A stretch of 15,517 nucleotides of DNA from Victivallales bacterium (GCA_030634125.1 DAOWBJ010000010.1:1-15517); one strand, 5' to 3'. Positions 9,201 to 13,924 are shown, counted from the first letter of the stretch. Made by a program: numbers and translations. Notes: generated by a model not told the origin, from the letters alone.

Positions 9201-11899
9201 TTATAAGCTAAAGTGGAGTTTGTGATATTTAATATCCCTGTTTCCTGATAAATTCCACCGCCAGCAAGAGTTGCAGTGCCGTTCACTAAATTACTGGCAG
9301 TGATAGTCATAACGCCTGAACCATCGGCTTTGCCGTCATAAAAAATTGCACCGCCATAAGTAGCTCGGTTGTTATCAAAATCTCCTTCGACGATATTAAT
9401 ATCTCCAGAGTTTTGCATATGGATAGCACCACCGGATGATGCTGCACTGGTTCCAGAACTATTATTATAAAATTCAACAAAATCAATATTCAAATCACCA
9501 CTTTGATCAACATACAACGCTCCGCCATTCGCACCAGCTGTATTATATTGAAAAAAAGCATGAGTATTAGCTCCAAAAGAGCCATCCGTAGTGCGTATTG
9601 CAAGGTCTCCTGAATTGTTAGCAAAATAAACACCGCCGCCATGGCCAGTTGTCGCAGTATTACTCTGAAATTTACTCCATTCGATAATCAGATTGTTACC
9701 CTGAGTATAGCTGATGCCGCCGCCGTTAACAAATGCTGTATTGTTATATGCTTCTATCTGATAAAAATAGGAATCACCACCACCATTTTCAATGGCGATA
9801 GCTCCGCCGCTTCCCGCGTCAGCAGAATTAGATTGCAGCCACACCATTCTGGCATCAATATCGCCGACGCTGTAAATGCCGCCACCGGAACCGGCAGTTG
9901 CAGTATTATCCAGTACCCAAACTTCATGAGAGACATTAAGCCCTAACGCAGTCAATGTACCAGTTGCGCCATTAAAGATAGCACCACCAGAGTTAGCCGC
10001 GGTATTATACGAAACAGAAGTAATATCTACACTGGAAGTCCTTTCAATATGGAGAATCCCGGCATTGTAAATACCACCGCCGGAAATATCGGCAAGAGAG
10101 TTTTGTACTGTTACTTCATATAATTCAACTTTGCTGTTTACATCAATGTACATCCCGCCGCCGTCTCCATCAGAAGGTATAGATCCGCCGGTACTTACAG
10201 CATGCCCTTGTTGAATTACTAGATTTTTCATAGTAACAAAATTATCAGCGTCAGAAACAGCCTTGACAAAAAATACACGGGTTGTAGCGGTGCCCGGTTC
10301 CCACGTAACCGGATCCGTTGCGGGAGTAACTTCAACCAGCGGCCTGCCATCAACCCTGGCAAAAGTATGAGCACCGTCTGGGAGTGTAATCCAGCCGTTA
10401 ATAGTAATATTCTTATCGACATCCATCTGACCAAGAGAAGCGTTTAAATAAATTGTATAATCAGCTACACCAGTACCCGCGGGTTTGGTCTTATCTAAAG
10501 TGCCAACCCAATTGGCAAAGATAATTTCATCACCAAGGTCAGCTTCGGCAATTGCTTTTCTAAGAGTATAGATTCCAGTACCTAAAGTTCCAAAAGGATC
10601 ATCCGTGATATTATTTACAGTGATATTCTCCAGATTATATATATAATCATTGACAGCAAGAGCCGCGGTTTCAATTTCACCGACATTATATTCCAGTTCC
10701 CAGTCTCCCGAAATTCCTGTTCCATCAGTAGAAGCAGCTACATCGGCCCCGGTAAAAGCCGCGATTGTTTGAATCAAACCCTGTCCATTAGCATTAGCGG
10801 CAAGATCACAACCATAAATCATAATATCGCCATTAGCTGTCAGCGAATGTCCCCAAGTGGTCAAATCAGCTTGATGTTCTTGTACAAATTGTGAATCAAT
10901 AGTATTATTGCCGAGACGGAAAAATCCTTCACTACCATGAGAAACAATGTGAATACCGTCTATATCGGTTTTATCCTGCAGGTAGTCAGTGATCTGCTGA
11001 AAGGCATCCCCTTCGTTAAGCATGACGATCTCAACATTATCGCCGAGGTCGTTCAGGATTTCTTCTACATCCATTACTGATGAGTTGATGAAAGCTACTT
11101 CGTGATTTACGTCGTCTTCTAAAAGTGAAGTGAAATTGTCGATCAGGTTTTCATCTAAATATACATCGGCTGCATCTGTTTCGCTGCCGTTGGTGCCGTA
11201 TTCCAGATTCCAGTCTCCGCCGGCGGCTTCGCTGCCGGTTTCGTCGATACTCGCGGCTACATCGTGATCCAAAGCGTCACCGATGGCATCAACTAAAGCT
11301 GTTCCCTCTGCTGTGGAAGCGAGATTTGAGGCAAAAAGATTTACCCGGGCTCCTTCATCAAGCAAAGCATCCAGACCGTTAAAGAAATTTTGATGTACGG
11401 AATCATGTACTGTGTCTAAAGACGTGTCGGTGTCAGCAAATAATTGTACATGGGCGTTTTCGCCGGATTCGGTGGCAAAACCAATGGAATCCGCTGTGTT
11501 GCCGTCAAGAGCGTCGGTAATTTGCTGCAGTAAATCAGCGGCAGAGGCGGTGCGCGCGTCATATCTTACAACAATTGTATTGTCAGAGGCGGTATTACAA
11601 ATATCATCAGCGTTTTCTAAAGAATCAGAGACGAGCAGAACATCAACCCGTTGATCATCAGCTCCCGGGCTTCCCGCGTTTACCGCGGCGAGAACTTCCT
11701 CAAGCGAACCAGGTTCACTACTTTCCGAACCATCACTGTCGCCGCCTTCAGCGGAATCAGCCGCTTCCTGCTGCGCGGCGGCTTCTTCAGCCTCCGCCGC
11801 CTGCGCCGCTTCCTGCTGCGCGTCGGCTTCCTGTTGAGCATCGGCTGCATCAGCAACCGCCGCCCCGTCGAATAATATCCGATCTTCGAGTTTATACAT
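1..11899 (-). CDS. Giant LEPR-like/DUF4347 beta-solenoid surface or secreted protein, C-terminus cut off by window edge
   Basis: The frame starting at 11899 has no stop codon down to base 1, so at least 3,966 residues are present and the 3' end is missing. Layout by residue: LEPR-like motif 1-15; acidic/Ala/Gln linker 13-66; a degenerate DUF4347-like domain about 85-234; a canonical DUF4347 domain about 266-425; then beta-solenoid modules to the edge, about thirty of whose turns are marked GGGIY, GGAIY or close variants. The start at 11899 is preferred over the adjacent ATG at 11902 because AGAGG (11906-11910) then sits 6 bases upstream, the same spacing as in the gene before it. No Sec signal peptide is visible. 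Cysteine occurs only at residues 102, 364 and 2327. Proteins of this style are usually exported adhesins or surface proteins. The preceding TolC-family gene fits type I-like export, but the substrate, partner and anchor are unknown. It could also be a cell-wall or predation factor. The reading frame is certain; the function is inferred. Confidence 0.93.
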   Translation of the reverse strand, partial: MYKLEDRILFDGAAVADAADAQQEADAQQEAAQAAEAEEAAAQQEAADSAEGGDSDGSESSEPGSLEEVLAAVNAGSPGADDQRVDVLLVSDSLENADDICNTASDNTIVVRYDARTASAADLLQQITDALDGNTADSIGFATESGENAHVQLFADTDTSLDTVHDSVHQNFFNGLDALLDEGARVNLFASNLASTAEGTALVDAIGDALDHDVAASIDETGSEAAGGDWNLEYGTNGSETDAADVYLDENLIDNFTSLLEDDVNHEVAFINSSVMDVEEILNDLGDNVEIVMLNEGDAFQQITDYLQDKTDIDGIHIVSHGSEGFFRLGNNTIDSQFVQEHQADLTTWGHSLTANGDIMIYGCDLAANANGQGLIQTIAAFTGADVAASTDGTGISGDWELEYNVGEIETAALAVNDYIYNLENITVNNITDDPFGTLGTGIYTLRKAIAEADLGDEIIFANWVGTLDKTKPAGTGVADYTIYLNASLGQMDVDKNITINGWITLPDGAHTFARVDGRPLVEVTPATDPVTWEPGTATTRVFFVKAVSDADNFVTMKNLVIQQGHAVSTGGSIPSDGDGGGMYIDVNSKVELYEVTVQNSLADISGGGIYNAGILHIERTSSVDITSVSYNTAANSGGAIFNGATGTLTALGLNVSHEVWVLDNTATAGSGGGIYSVGDIDARMVWLQSNSADAGSGGAIAIENGGGDSYFYQIEAYNNTAFVNGGGISYTQGNNLIIEWSKFQSNTATTGHGGGVYFANNSGDLAIRTTDGSFGANTHAFFQYNTAGANGGALYVDQSGDLNIDFVEFYNNSSGTSAASSGGAIHMQNSGDINIVEGDFDNNRATYGGAIFYDGKADGSGVMTITASNLVNGTATLAGGGIYQETGILNITNSTLAYNTATTGGAIYMGDNSTLNLSFATVAYNTASDAADTGYAIYMTDSTESYFSSISSIYFNTNAQIGARDQITLGANVTVSSSTYNVYSHYEDTRLAGTGNITDQTLIQDTLYLDTVLRRQGNYRTQTLALLYQESIAYTTGISVSGIDRDQRGNNRVGTDADENSNVTPSIGAFEPLYYITVNSRGDESALQSSSDKGGHYFSDAQEDGITLREAMYWLDNYNQQDAYDAGSGSGALYDVNRWVKFNATLFDAGADNTILITYGQIEVSDTRYAFSGQEKNIMVSSVKDVDPSNPDAENYSNINDPVAFRAQNADGRIIVDGNANDGVFYFGTTAIVYLNNITITNGHETNASDGQGGGIQTHGTTILNNVVVSNSVADNNRTDAIYFSGGFGGGIYNTGSMQIYDSTITGNSAVAYGSDKYQPARAGLGGGIYNNGTLIMERSSVYNNSVSGQIQYVTSESVVGAGIYNTIRTENWITWNGGQWDPWVKKTTGSGVLSIANSTIANNTATATQAASDTNPAGSGSAIYMKDGDLNLYYTTIVNNYANLHSGATITDAKAAVAVFGGMDYSFTYDGRTDTYTSNVDLGLSNSILAGNTVQVTSSPPDQEYLDIYINNTVAEPTNVTVVNSTPIGDFNIIGSYNYDADPVTGSGYNWDDRNNKIGDSFGYVVSLNLDSQMRYSGAKTMTYRLLDGSVAVGTGSEISSSLFTSLATDQRGVSRTMLDRNGAPAVQNIGAYESLTMLTVKSQDDSGLEPTNKGFDFANDRLAWESDDVSFRDAIYWADTEALITVDASSWTSATVDLVKAITISNGITINGTLTNSVFGNALLDADGNDRVFVVDNIDYLPLVTVGLTNMTVQNGNAAADSYSGHGGALYVKETLILTNVTVQNSTAAGKGGGIFSQTGDLTINQSTISGNTAGTGAGGIYTEANNFTADQSSILSNTTTTGDGGGIYALSSVVDFTASTIGMNDATSGHGGGLYINSSTFDMLNSTIANNTAGLNGGGISFNGGGTYDLNFTTIANNISGTAEESQRYGGGMYMTAGNLTISNSVIANNYYGSIDNATRDDFYGSGGVMTSATYNAIGVSTGYTFLAADNNITFADNPTTFFTDLGLDTLVADNGGPTMTLYVSDTDSILQNHADQGTSVTTDQRGEARTSGTITIGAYQKNTTTDTDLEFVDTLGNGDYTNYLNWRYRDSEIQLDSASQLNFNATDTRFYIAANLTTIGDWTINWRSILILNNSISINVSADDALDARIDIRGTMDIAATGDLHVRGNSKVDDSGTGILTVNGTINTVDTTLNGASHLELLNQAALTLATLAYTPMNLVNSSTNTSVTYSYETGTQEIIDVKDNTGVSTVYGHLTLNGASLKTTSTNLGVNTLTLSGAASSLDVSGSLTIADATGGGSVENSLISLTGNLTLGTGAPTSFCNVDFTFFGTNAQQISLVGDTEFNSITVNNSAGVSVDANTLTIDTFTFTDGAFELQGASNLDVIDNNGVTGADGDSGHYFITADTGTVSLAIDGTNGTHFVLAVEDAATPGTYKWVDTLIESPATRAAIRITDGISPPISSDAGSITVTWDIDTNDTEFTLTLSDYSDTAAGQYFDPIIGTLHWNDAGTWDDVSWTTDKNGPFYIGHGYSEVWLNADNVLTDGTLRYALAQLEILDEDGVIVFNADHVDSDFYDSISGDYLDADIVLGSVLQIVDGLNISIFGLDNGKASYITGEDGEQVMIVGTGGATSEAVNLKHLDFRGNDDYVLVNNENLSLSDVSVAGISLTEKWTTGTINNTNGTIAVYDNSYLKLDGSADGTAFTYNPGSTLQYMLTPGAASSALTIDDNSAEFGTSIQGLTVDTGVALTLSDRTGAYDVNGNTAVSGDLTINDNVTLSLGGASNELGDNTSFYAGNYSTVNYNRAGAQTVDSVDYYNLTISSSGAKTASDSFDIYGDLTVGSGVELAFDFVAAETVRIAGDTAVDGTLTFRGAGAGTLGLYGTNNDLGIFNYHTSTVSYLGATGQELSDVDYYNLIVGGGTVGTAVVKETVDFDFNVYNDMTIAAYTTFGLDANIVLVEGDFTMSTLGAFVFADDGFLKLKGETNAAFNFDDGFGTVIYQGGDSQLVAGGVYNNLQIANGIKSLGADVTVINDFVFAGGAGIFQLGTYDLYLDGSITGASETSYFASNIASTATDQGKVFLRLAVDEVQNLVIGTASNWSELTFTGGNMQQYVSVWTYDGVTTNGQPGGTEIAHPENAVNMTFNVAPQSAGSYSMDFVDASASAKGADFNPSLVATYYYSGTSGSWTQAGNPLTQSGPFFFGTGVPYGGLVVTNTNNAGSGSLRWAVAAANILDEVNLITFSKDVFYTQETITLTSGEMAITDHVVIQGLGATLTTVSGTDSSRIFNINSGISVSVSGLTLTGGYSAGDGGAIYLEGSLQLENVEIKDSSSAGLGEAIYIADTGALYTMRTTVSSAEATDAGIYSLGTISMFNSTVVNLGDNEAIYLGDTGTGLLFNVTVSTANAGTAIDNDVDASLTLNNTLVYGSVSGTYEGSNNLETTDGTIFAGDTPTLTDNGGWVKTIAIANDVRVVDQGVGYSDGAYRYDARGYLVNGSNDIGAYEYDGYMTWNANTSAYYSSLDSALGAASSADTIELISSRILLDSEITVSSDVTIRGAGAWDTVLSAGIKGAGSDRLFTIGDTNSAPAVHMLDLAIRGGNVSGDGGAVYNYGSLHLHNVMIADNAASGNGGAIYNSADAFVYGERSSIRMNTAENGAGIYNLGSLTLNHSRLANNTASVSGGGIYNGVYGEQKGQLFLLNSTVDHNTASGGDGGGIYSTGTFQAEYSTIYGNSAADDGGGIYNIGDSRLINLTIAGNYAADDGGGIYAATGAVNLVNSIIAYNTDVSGWDDISDTGSVITQLSNFVGTDNSGLYTASNSLFSSSLADNGGWTYTLALNSESGYYYRVVGQGVEVGINYDQRGYMINSTRDLGAYEANGYIGYYLLSDNYRSYFSSIATALTYQSDKATRTLYLLDTRIKEADINADLRYYNSADKKYLPQTVTIKGAASGETVISAGGTGRIF
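266..2149 (-). repeat. Pmp-like beta-solenoid modules 6 and 7
   Basis: Two further modules each end with a clear IGAYE motif: DARGY...DIGAYE at 1432-1382 and DQRGY...DLGAYE at 316-266. The first has a single good GGAIY turn near 1950. The second has about seven GGxI/AGI turns between 1080 and 597, most about 25-28 residues apart. Each has a (L)TDNGGW/LADNGGW motif shortly before its end (near 1520 and 405). The order turn array, DNGGW, D-x-RG, IGAYE is the same as in module 3. Confidence 0.72.
591..692. repeat. 27-base perfect direct repeat, 75 bases apart
   Basis: The same 27 bases occur at 591-617 and 666-692, starting taaatcccgccgccgtcatc. The 75-base offset is exactly 25 codons, one solenoid turn (AADDGGGIY twice on the minus strand). 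It points to a recent turn duplication or to gene conversion between neighbouring turns. Confidence 0.9.
2150..2413 (-). repeat. Duplicated junction segment, copy 2
   Basis: The landmarks occur in the same order as in copy 1: NPSLVATYYY, GSWTQAG, SGPFFFG, GGLVVTNT, SLRWAVAAA, NILDEVN and LITFSKD. Downstream (lower coordinates) the protein returns to the GGAIY-type module, so this segment marks the switch back to the Pmp-like fold. Confidence 0.65.
2725..3496 (-). repeat. Three tandem repeats of about 100 residues (YYNL/YNNL type)
   Basis: Three copies begin near 3496, 3205 and 2902, spaced 291 and 303 bases (97 and 101 codons). Each starts with S/G-T-V-x-Y followed by a Gly/Ala stretch with Gln, then DYYNLTI, DYYNLIV or VYNNLQI, and later a strand with a D[LMF][TV][VIF] core. 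They are well diverged at DNA level, so the duplication is old. They fit a beta-solenoid of the VxYNG...YNNLTI kind. Confidence 0.65.
4178..4426 (-). repeat. Duplicated junction segment, copy 1
   Basis: This encodes a segment with DPIIGTLHW, then W near DDVSW, NGPFYIG, VWLNAD, TLRYALAQ, EILDEDG and VIVFNAD. The order of landmarks matches the segment at 2150-2413, so it appears to be a paralogous module boundary that ends one solenoid block and starts the next with an LRxA motif. Confidence 0.65.
5702..6991 (-). repeat. Pmp-like beta-solenoid module 3
   Basis: Residues 1637-2066. It opens with SFRDAIYWADTEALITVDA (near 6890-6830) and ends with DQRG...TIGAYQK (5758-5702). Seven regularly spaced turns (GGALY, GGGIF, AGGIY, GGGIY, GGGLY, GGGIS, GGGMY) lie between about 6590 and 6100, most separated by 25-28 residues and linked by S[ST]I..N strands. 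It is followed by a VADNGGPTMTL motif near 5850, a sequence type that recurs as LTDNGGW in later modules. Confidence 0.72.
6992..8683 (-). repeat. Pmp-like beta-solenoid module 2
   Basis: Residues 1073-1636. It opens with GITLREAMYWLDN (near 8580) and closes with DQRG (7069-7058) and IGAYE (7006-6992). GGGI turns are fewer and more widely spaced: clear ones lie near 8135, 8030 and 7917, and weaker AIY/GIY turns near 7810 and 7630. The middle has Asn/Ser/Thr-rich strands without the turn motif. Confidence 0.7.
8684..10620 (-). repeat. Pmp-like beta-solenoid module 1
   Basis: Residues 427-1072. The module opens with an LRxAI-type motif (TLRKAIAEAD, near 10567-10540) and ends with DQRG...SIGAFE (8761-8684). 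Between them about twelve GGxI/GGxY-type turns (for example GGGMY near 10147, GGAIA near 9806, GGALY near 9527, GGAIY near 9180) are spaced roughly 25-35 residues apart and separated by N-[ST]-A and VEFYNN-like strands. This matches the GGA[IVL] repeat style of chlamydial polymorphic outer-membrane proteins and the choice-of-anchor Q type of repeat protein. It has the highest density of GGxI turns in the window. Confidence 0.75.
10625..11104 (-). other. DUF4347 domain (second, canonical copy)
   Basis: Residues about 266-425 contain the family's recognisable pattern: an opening strand (HEVAFINSS), then IHIVSHGSEG with His321, a strand IMIYGCDLA with Cys364, then GADVAASTDGTG and SGDWELEY. DUF4347 is common near the N-terminus of giant secreted proteins and has no established function that I know of. 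The arrangement of a strand followed by His-Gly and a later strand followed by Cys resembles clan CD cysteine peptidases such as caspase-like, gingipain and C80 domains. That catalytic reading is inference. Confidence 0.8.
11198..11647 (-). other. Degenerate first DUF4347-like domain
   Basis: Residues about 85-234 run parallel to the second domain. The segment opens with a hydrophobic strand (VDVLLVSDS), contains LLQQITDAL (123-131; the second copy has QQITDYL), has a strand at 186-190 (VNLFA), and ends with DVAASID...TG...GGDWNLEYG. The positions equivalent to the SHG and GCD motifs of the second copy read roughly ATESG (142-146) and ASN (190-192), so both the His and the Cys are absent. I read it as a diverged tandem duplicate that may now be purely structural. 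Confidence 0.6.
11702..11863 (-). repeat. Ala/Gln/Glu/Asp low-complexity linker
   Basis: Residues 13-66 are strongly biased. An Ala-rich part carries four copies of QQEA (residues 21-46), followed by a Ser/Glu/Gly/Asp acidic tract up to SEPGSL. The coding DNA shows the matching near-repeats of ttcctgctgcg. It separates the start motif from the first folded domain and is probably a flexible or helical spacer. Confidence 0.75.
11855..11899 (-). other. LEPR-like N-terminal motif of the giant protein
   Basis: The first 15 residues read MYKLEDRILFDGAAV. This resembles the conserved LEPR-xLL / LEPRILFD-type N-termini found on very large secreted proteins of planctomycetes, verrucomicrobia, lentisphaeras and some proteobacteria; here the core is LEDRILFDGA. 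There is no hydrophobic core or signal peptidase site, so this is not a Sec leader. The assignment comes from recognising the motif and not from a profile search. Confidence 0.7.
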
Positions 11900-11971
11900 C
11901 ATGCACCTCTTTATATAATAGTAAAACTTTTTCGAAACGCAGCGACACGTTTTGAAGAAGTTTATTTCTAA
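11900..11971 (-). promoter_or_regulatory. Operon gap with ribosome binding site for the giant gene
   Basis: The 72-base gap between the tolC-like stop and the giant gene's start is AT-rich and holds AAGAGGTG (11911-11904). Its AGAGG core is 6 bases before the ATG at 11899 and only 3 before the ATG at 11902, which decides the start. No hairpin followed by a T-run is seen on the minus strand, so read-through from the upstream gene is expected. Confidence 0.6.
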
Positions 11972-13597
11972 TTAAAGTTTTTTCTTTTTCACCACTTTCG
12001 CCGCTTGTGCCACAAGCGCGTCAAATTTGCCGCGTTTTTCTTCACTGGCTGTATTGTTGCCGAGAACAACGCCATTATATTTGAGCTCTTTAGCCAAGTC
12101 AACATAAGCGACTACCGTTATTTTGCTTAGCTCTCTGGCTCTTTGTTTTGCTTCTGAACGTTTAACTTCCCGCATTACTATTTCGATAGTAGCCGGATCG
12201 AGGGAATTAACCCCGAGAGTATTAAGCAGACGGTAGTAAGAGACATAACAACTGCTCATGGAAATAAGACGGTTGATGAAAGTCTCAGCTGTTTCCAGTT
12301 CGTAACGGTCCAATTCCAGTTTGGACAGCGCGCCGCCGGAAGCAAAAGTCTGGCTGGCGACTTTTAAATGCTTTTTGTAAGCCTGGTAAGCTTTATCATC
12401 CAGTTCATAACGCTCTTTTACCTCAAGGATATTCGCGTGAGCAATACGAACCTGCGCCATAACCCCGATCGAAAGAGCCAGTGTACGCATGGCGATTTCA
12501 TCTACTTCCGAATTGAGAGCACGATATTTCGCGATTTGCTGTGGGAGTTTTAATAAATTATAAGCAGCGTGAACACCAATTTCCCACCAGCTTTGAGTAT
12601 AGAGGAAAGAGTTGTTTGAATTTACGAAATCCATAAATATTTTCACCTGCGGAAACATTTGAATAATAGTTTTGCGGGCTTCGGTAACTGTAATGCTGGT
12701 CTGAATATCCAATTGATAAAGTTCAGGACGTTCAACCAGAGCTATCTTTTCCATGGTGTTGATGTCAGGTAAAGTAGAAATATTCAGAGTTTTAAGACAC
12801 GCGGTATCTACTCTTATGTCGTTAATCGGCAGGTAGCCCATCAGAGCACGCAATTCAATACAGGCGTTTTGATAACTGCGGCGGTATGCCATTAAGCGTT
12901 TTTCAAGACGGATAAAACGTTTTCTTTCGTCGAGCAAACGTAATTGAGATACAGATTTTGATGCCGCAAGCTGATTGAATACCTTTTCCAGATTCTGACA
13001 TTTGAGTAATAATTTTTCGGTTGTGTCAATTGCGTCCTGAGCCGCCGCGACTTTAAAATAAGTTTTGACAATATCAAGTTTTAAATTCTGCTCCGCACGA
13101 CGTTTTTGTTCTACTGTGATCAAGCTGCGGTCTTCCGCCTGAGCTGAATTGAGATAGGCCAGTCCAAAGTCAAGTACACTTAAAGCCAACTCGATTTTGA
13201 GATTGTTGATAGTATTGTCAACACTGCGGCTGGAAACCAGACTTTCTTGTCCGGTTTCGATAGAATAACTGCTGGAACCAGGAGTTTTGTCACGGGAATG
13301 GAATTGATTGCTGATACTCAAATCAGGCAGCATACCAAGCATTTGTGCAGTAACTTTTTCATCCGCGATACGTTCTTTCAGCTCATATACTTTTAAATCC
13401 AAATTGTGCTGCAGGGCAATCGCGATACAATCGACCAATGAAAATACTTGCCCTTTGGGAAGTACTTTTAATTTGATTTTACTCATATGGTCAATGGCTG
13501 TCTGGATACGCTTTTCTCTGGCTTCCCTGGCTCCGTGGCAACCGGCCAGAACAAACATGACCGCAAATATAAACATAATCCGAAAATACTTAAACAT
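11972..13597 (-). CDS. TolC-family outer-membrane efflux/secretion lipoprotein
   Basis: 541 residues. An N-terminal hydrophobic segment ends in the lipobox VLAGC (Cys20), predicting signal peptidase II processing and a lipid-anchored outer-membrane protein. The mature part shows the internal twofold repeat of the outer-membrane efflux family: a first half with SLVDCIAIALQHNLDLKVYE (53-72), LPDLSISNQF (90-99) and LSVLDFG (139-145), and a second half with ERPELYQLDI (289-298), FPQVKIFMDF (315-324) and WWEIGVHAAYNLL (337-349). Long amphipathic helices fill the rest. The length is slightly above a typical TolC; the extra residues form a charged tail ending VVKKKKL. GGGAG (13608-13604) lies 6 bases before the ATG. 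It stands 72 bases upstream of the giant gene in the same direction, so it is probably the exit channel for that protein. No ABC or HlyD partner is in view, and a role in drug efflux cannot be excluded. Confidence 0.88.
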   Translation of the reverse strand: MFKYFRIMFIFAVMFVLAGCHGAREAREKRIQTAIDHMSKIKLKVLPKGQVFSLVDCIAIALQHNLDLKVYELKERIADEKVTAQMLGMLPDLSISNQFHSRDKTPGSSSYSIETGQESLVSSRSVDNTINNLKIELALSVLDFGLAYLNSAQAEDRSLITVEQKRRAEQNLKLDIVKTYFKVAAAQDAIDTTEKLLLKCQNLEKVFNQLAASKSVSQLRLLDERKRFIRLEKRLMAYRRSYQNACIELRALMGYLPINDIRVDTACLKTLNISTLPDINTMEKIALVERPELYQLDIQTSITVTEARKTIIQMFPQVKIFMDFVNSNNSFLYTQSWWEIGVHAAYNLLKLPQQIAKYRALNSEVDEIAMRTLALSIGVMAQVRIAHANILEVKERYELDDKAYQAYKKHLKVASQTFASGGALSKLELDRYELETAETFINRLISMSSCYVSYYRLLNTLGVNSLDPATIEIVMREVKRSEAKQRARELSKITVVAYVDLAKELKYNGVVLGNNTASEEKRGKFDALVAQAAKVVKKKKL

Positions 13598-13693
13598 AAA
13601 ATTCTCCCATCAGCTATTTTCTATACAATAATACTGTTTGTATTTCTCTTTTAGTCATGACGACACGAATAAATATTATATGCCGACTATAAT

Positions 13694-13721
13694 AAAATAC
13701 ATCTTATTGGTCAGTTGTCAA
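13694..13721 (-). promoter_or_regulatory. Candidate sigma70-type promoter for the tolC-like/giant-gene operon
   Basis: On the minus strand a perfect TTGACA (13721-13716) is followed after 16 bases by TATTTT (13699-13694), about 95 bases before the tolC-like start. A perfect TATAAT also lies at 13680-13675 but has no partner at the right distance. Promoter consensus in this lineage is unknown to me. Confidence 0.4.
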
Positions 13722-13754
13722 GCTGAAAACATAAATAAAAAGAATCAAGAACAA

Positions 13755-13777
13755 GCCATATGGCATCCGGTATGCCA
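13755..13777. promoter_or_regulatory. Overlapping palindromes, possible operator
   Basis: GCCATATGGC (13755-13764) is a perfect 10-base palindrome. It overlaps a second inverted repeat, TGGCAT, 5 bases, ATGCCA (13761-13777). Together they give three alternating GGC/GCC half-sites just upstream of the candidate -35 of the minus-strand promoter. A regulator site is plausible but unproven. Confidence 0.35.
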
Positions 13778-13924
13778 ATTACCCTGAATTTCACCTCAAA
13801 TTAAACAGTTTTTTTTAACAAAATACAGCTAATATTTAATTCCATTTTTATATTATCAGCTATTTTTTAATAGAGTACTTCAAAATATCCCGCAATTCTA
13901 CTCAATACCGCAAAAATTTTTGGA

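Noticed and set aside
11900..11902. Upstream adjacent ATG as the start of the giant gene
   Set aside because: It is only 3 bases from the AGAGG core; the next ATG has the better 6-base spacing and begins the LEPR-like motif directly. The protein would differ by one Met only.
11933..11954. Hairpin CGAAACG...CGTTTTG between the tolC-like gene and the giant gene as a terminator
   Set aside because: On the transcribed minus strand the stem has an A/C mismatch and is followed by A residues and not a T-run, so it does not fit a rho-independent terminator.
806..11955. Many short open frames on the plus strand opposite the giant gene, such as 2303-2740, 4743-5132 and 7010-7435
   Set aside because: They lie antisense inside one unbroken minus-strand frame, encode low-complexity sequence mirroring the solenoid codons and lack conserved motifs or good ribosome sites.
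13308..13631. 107-codon plus-strand frame opposite the start of the tolC-like gene
   Set aside because: It is antisense to the lipobox and first helix of a clearly recognisable gene and has no family resemblance.
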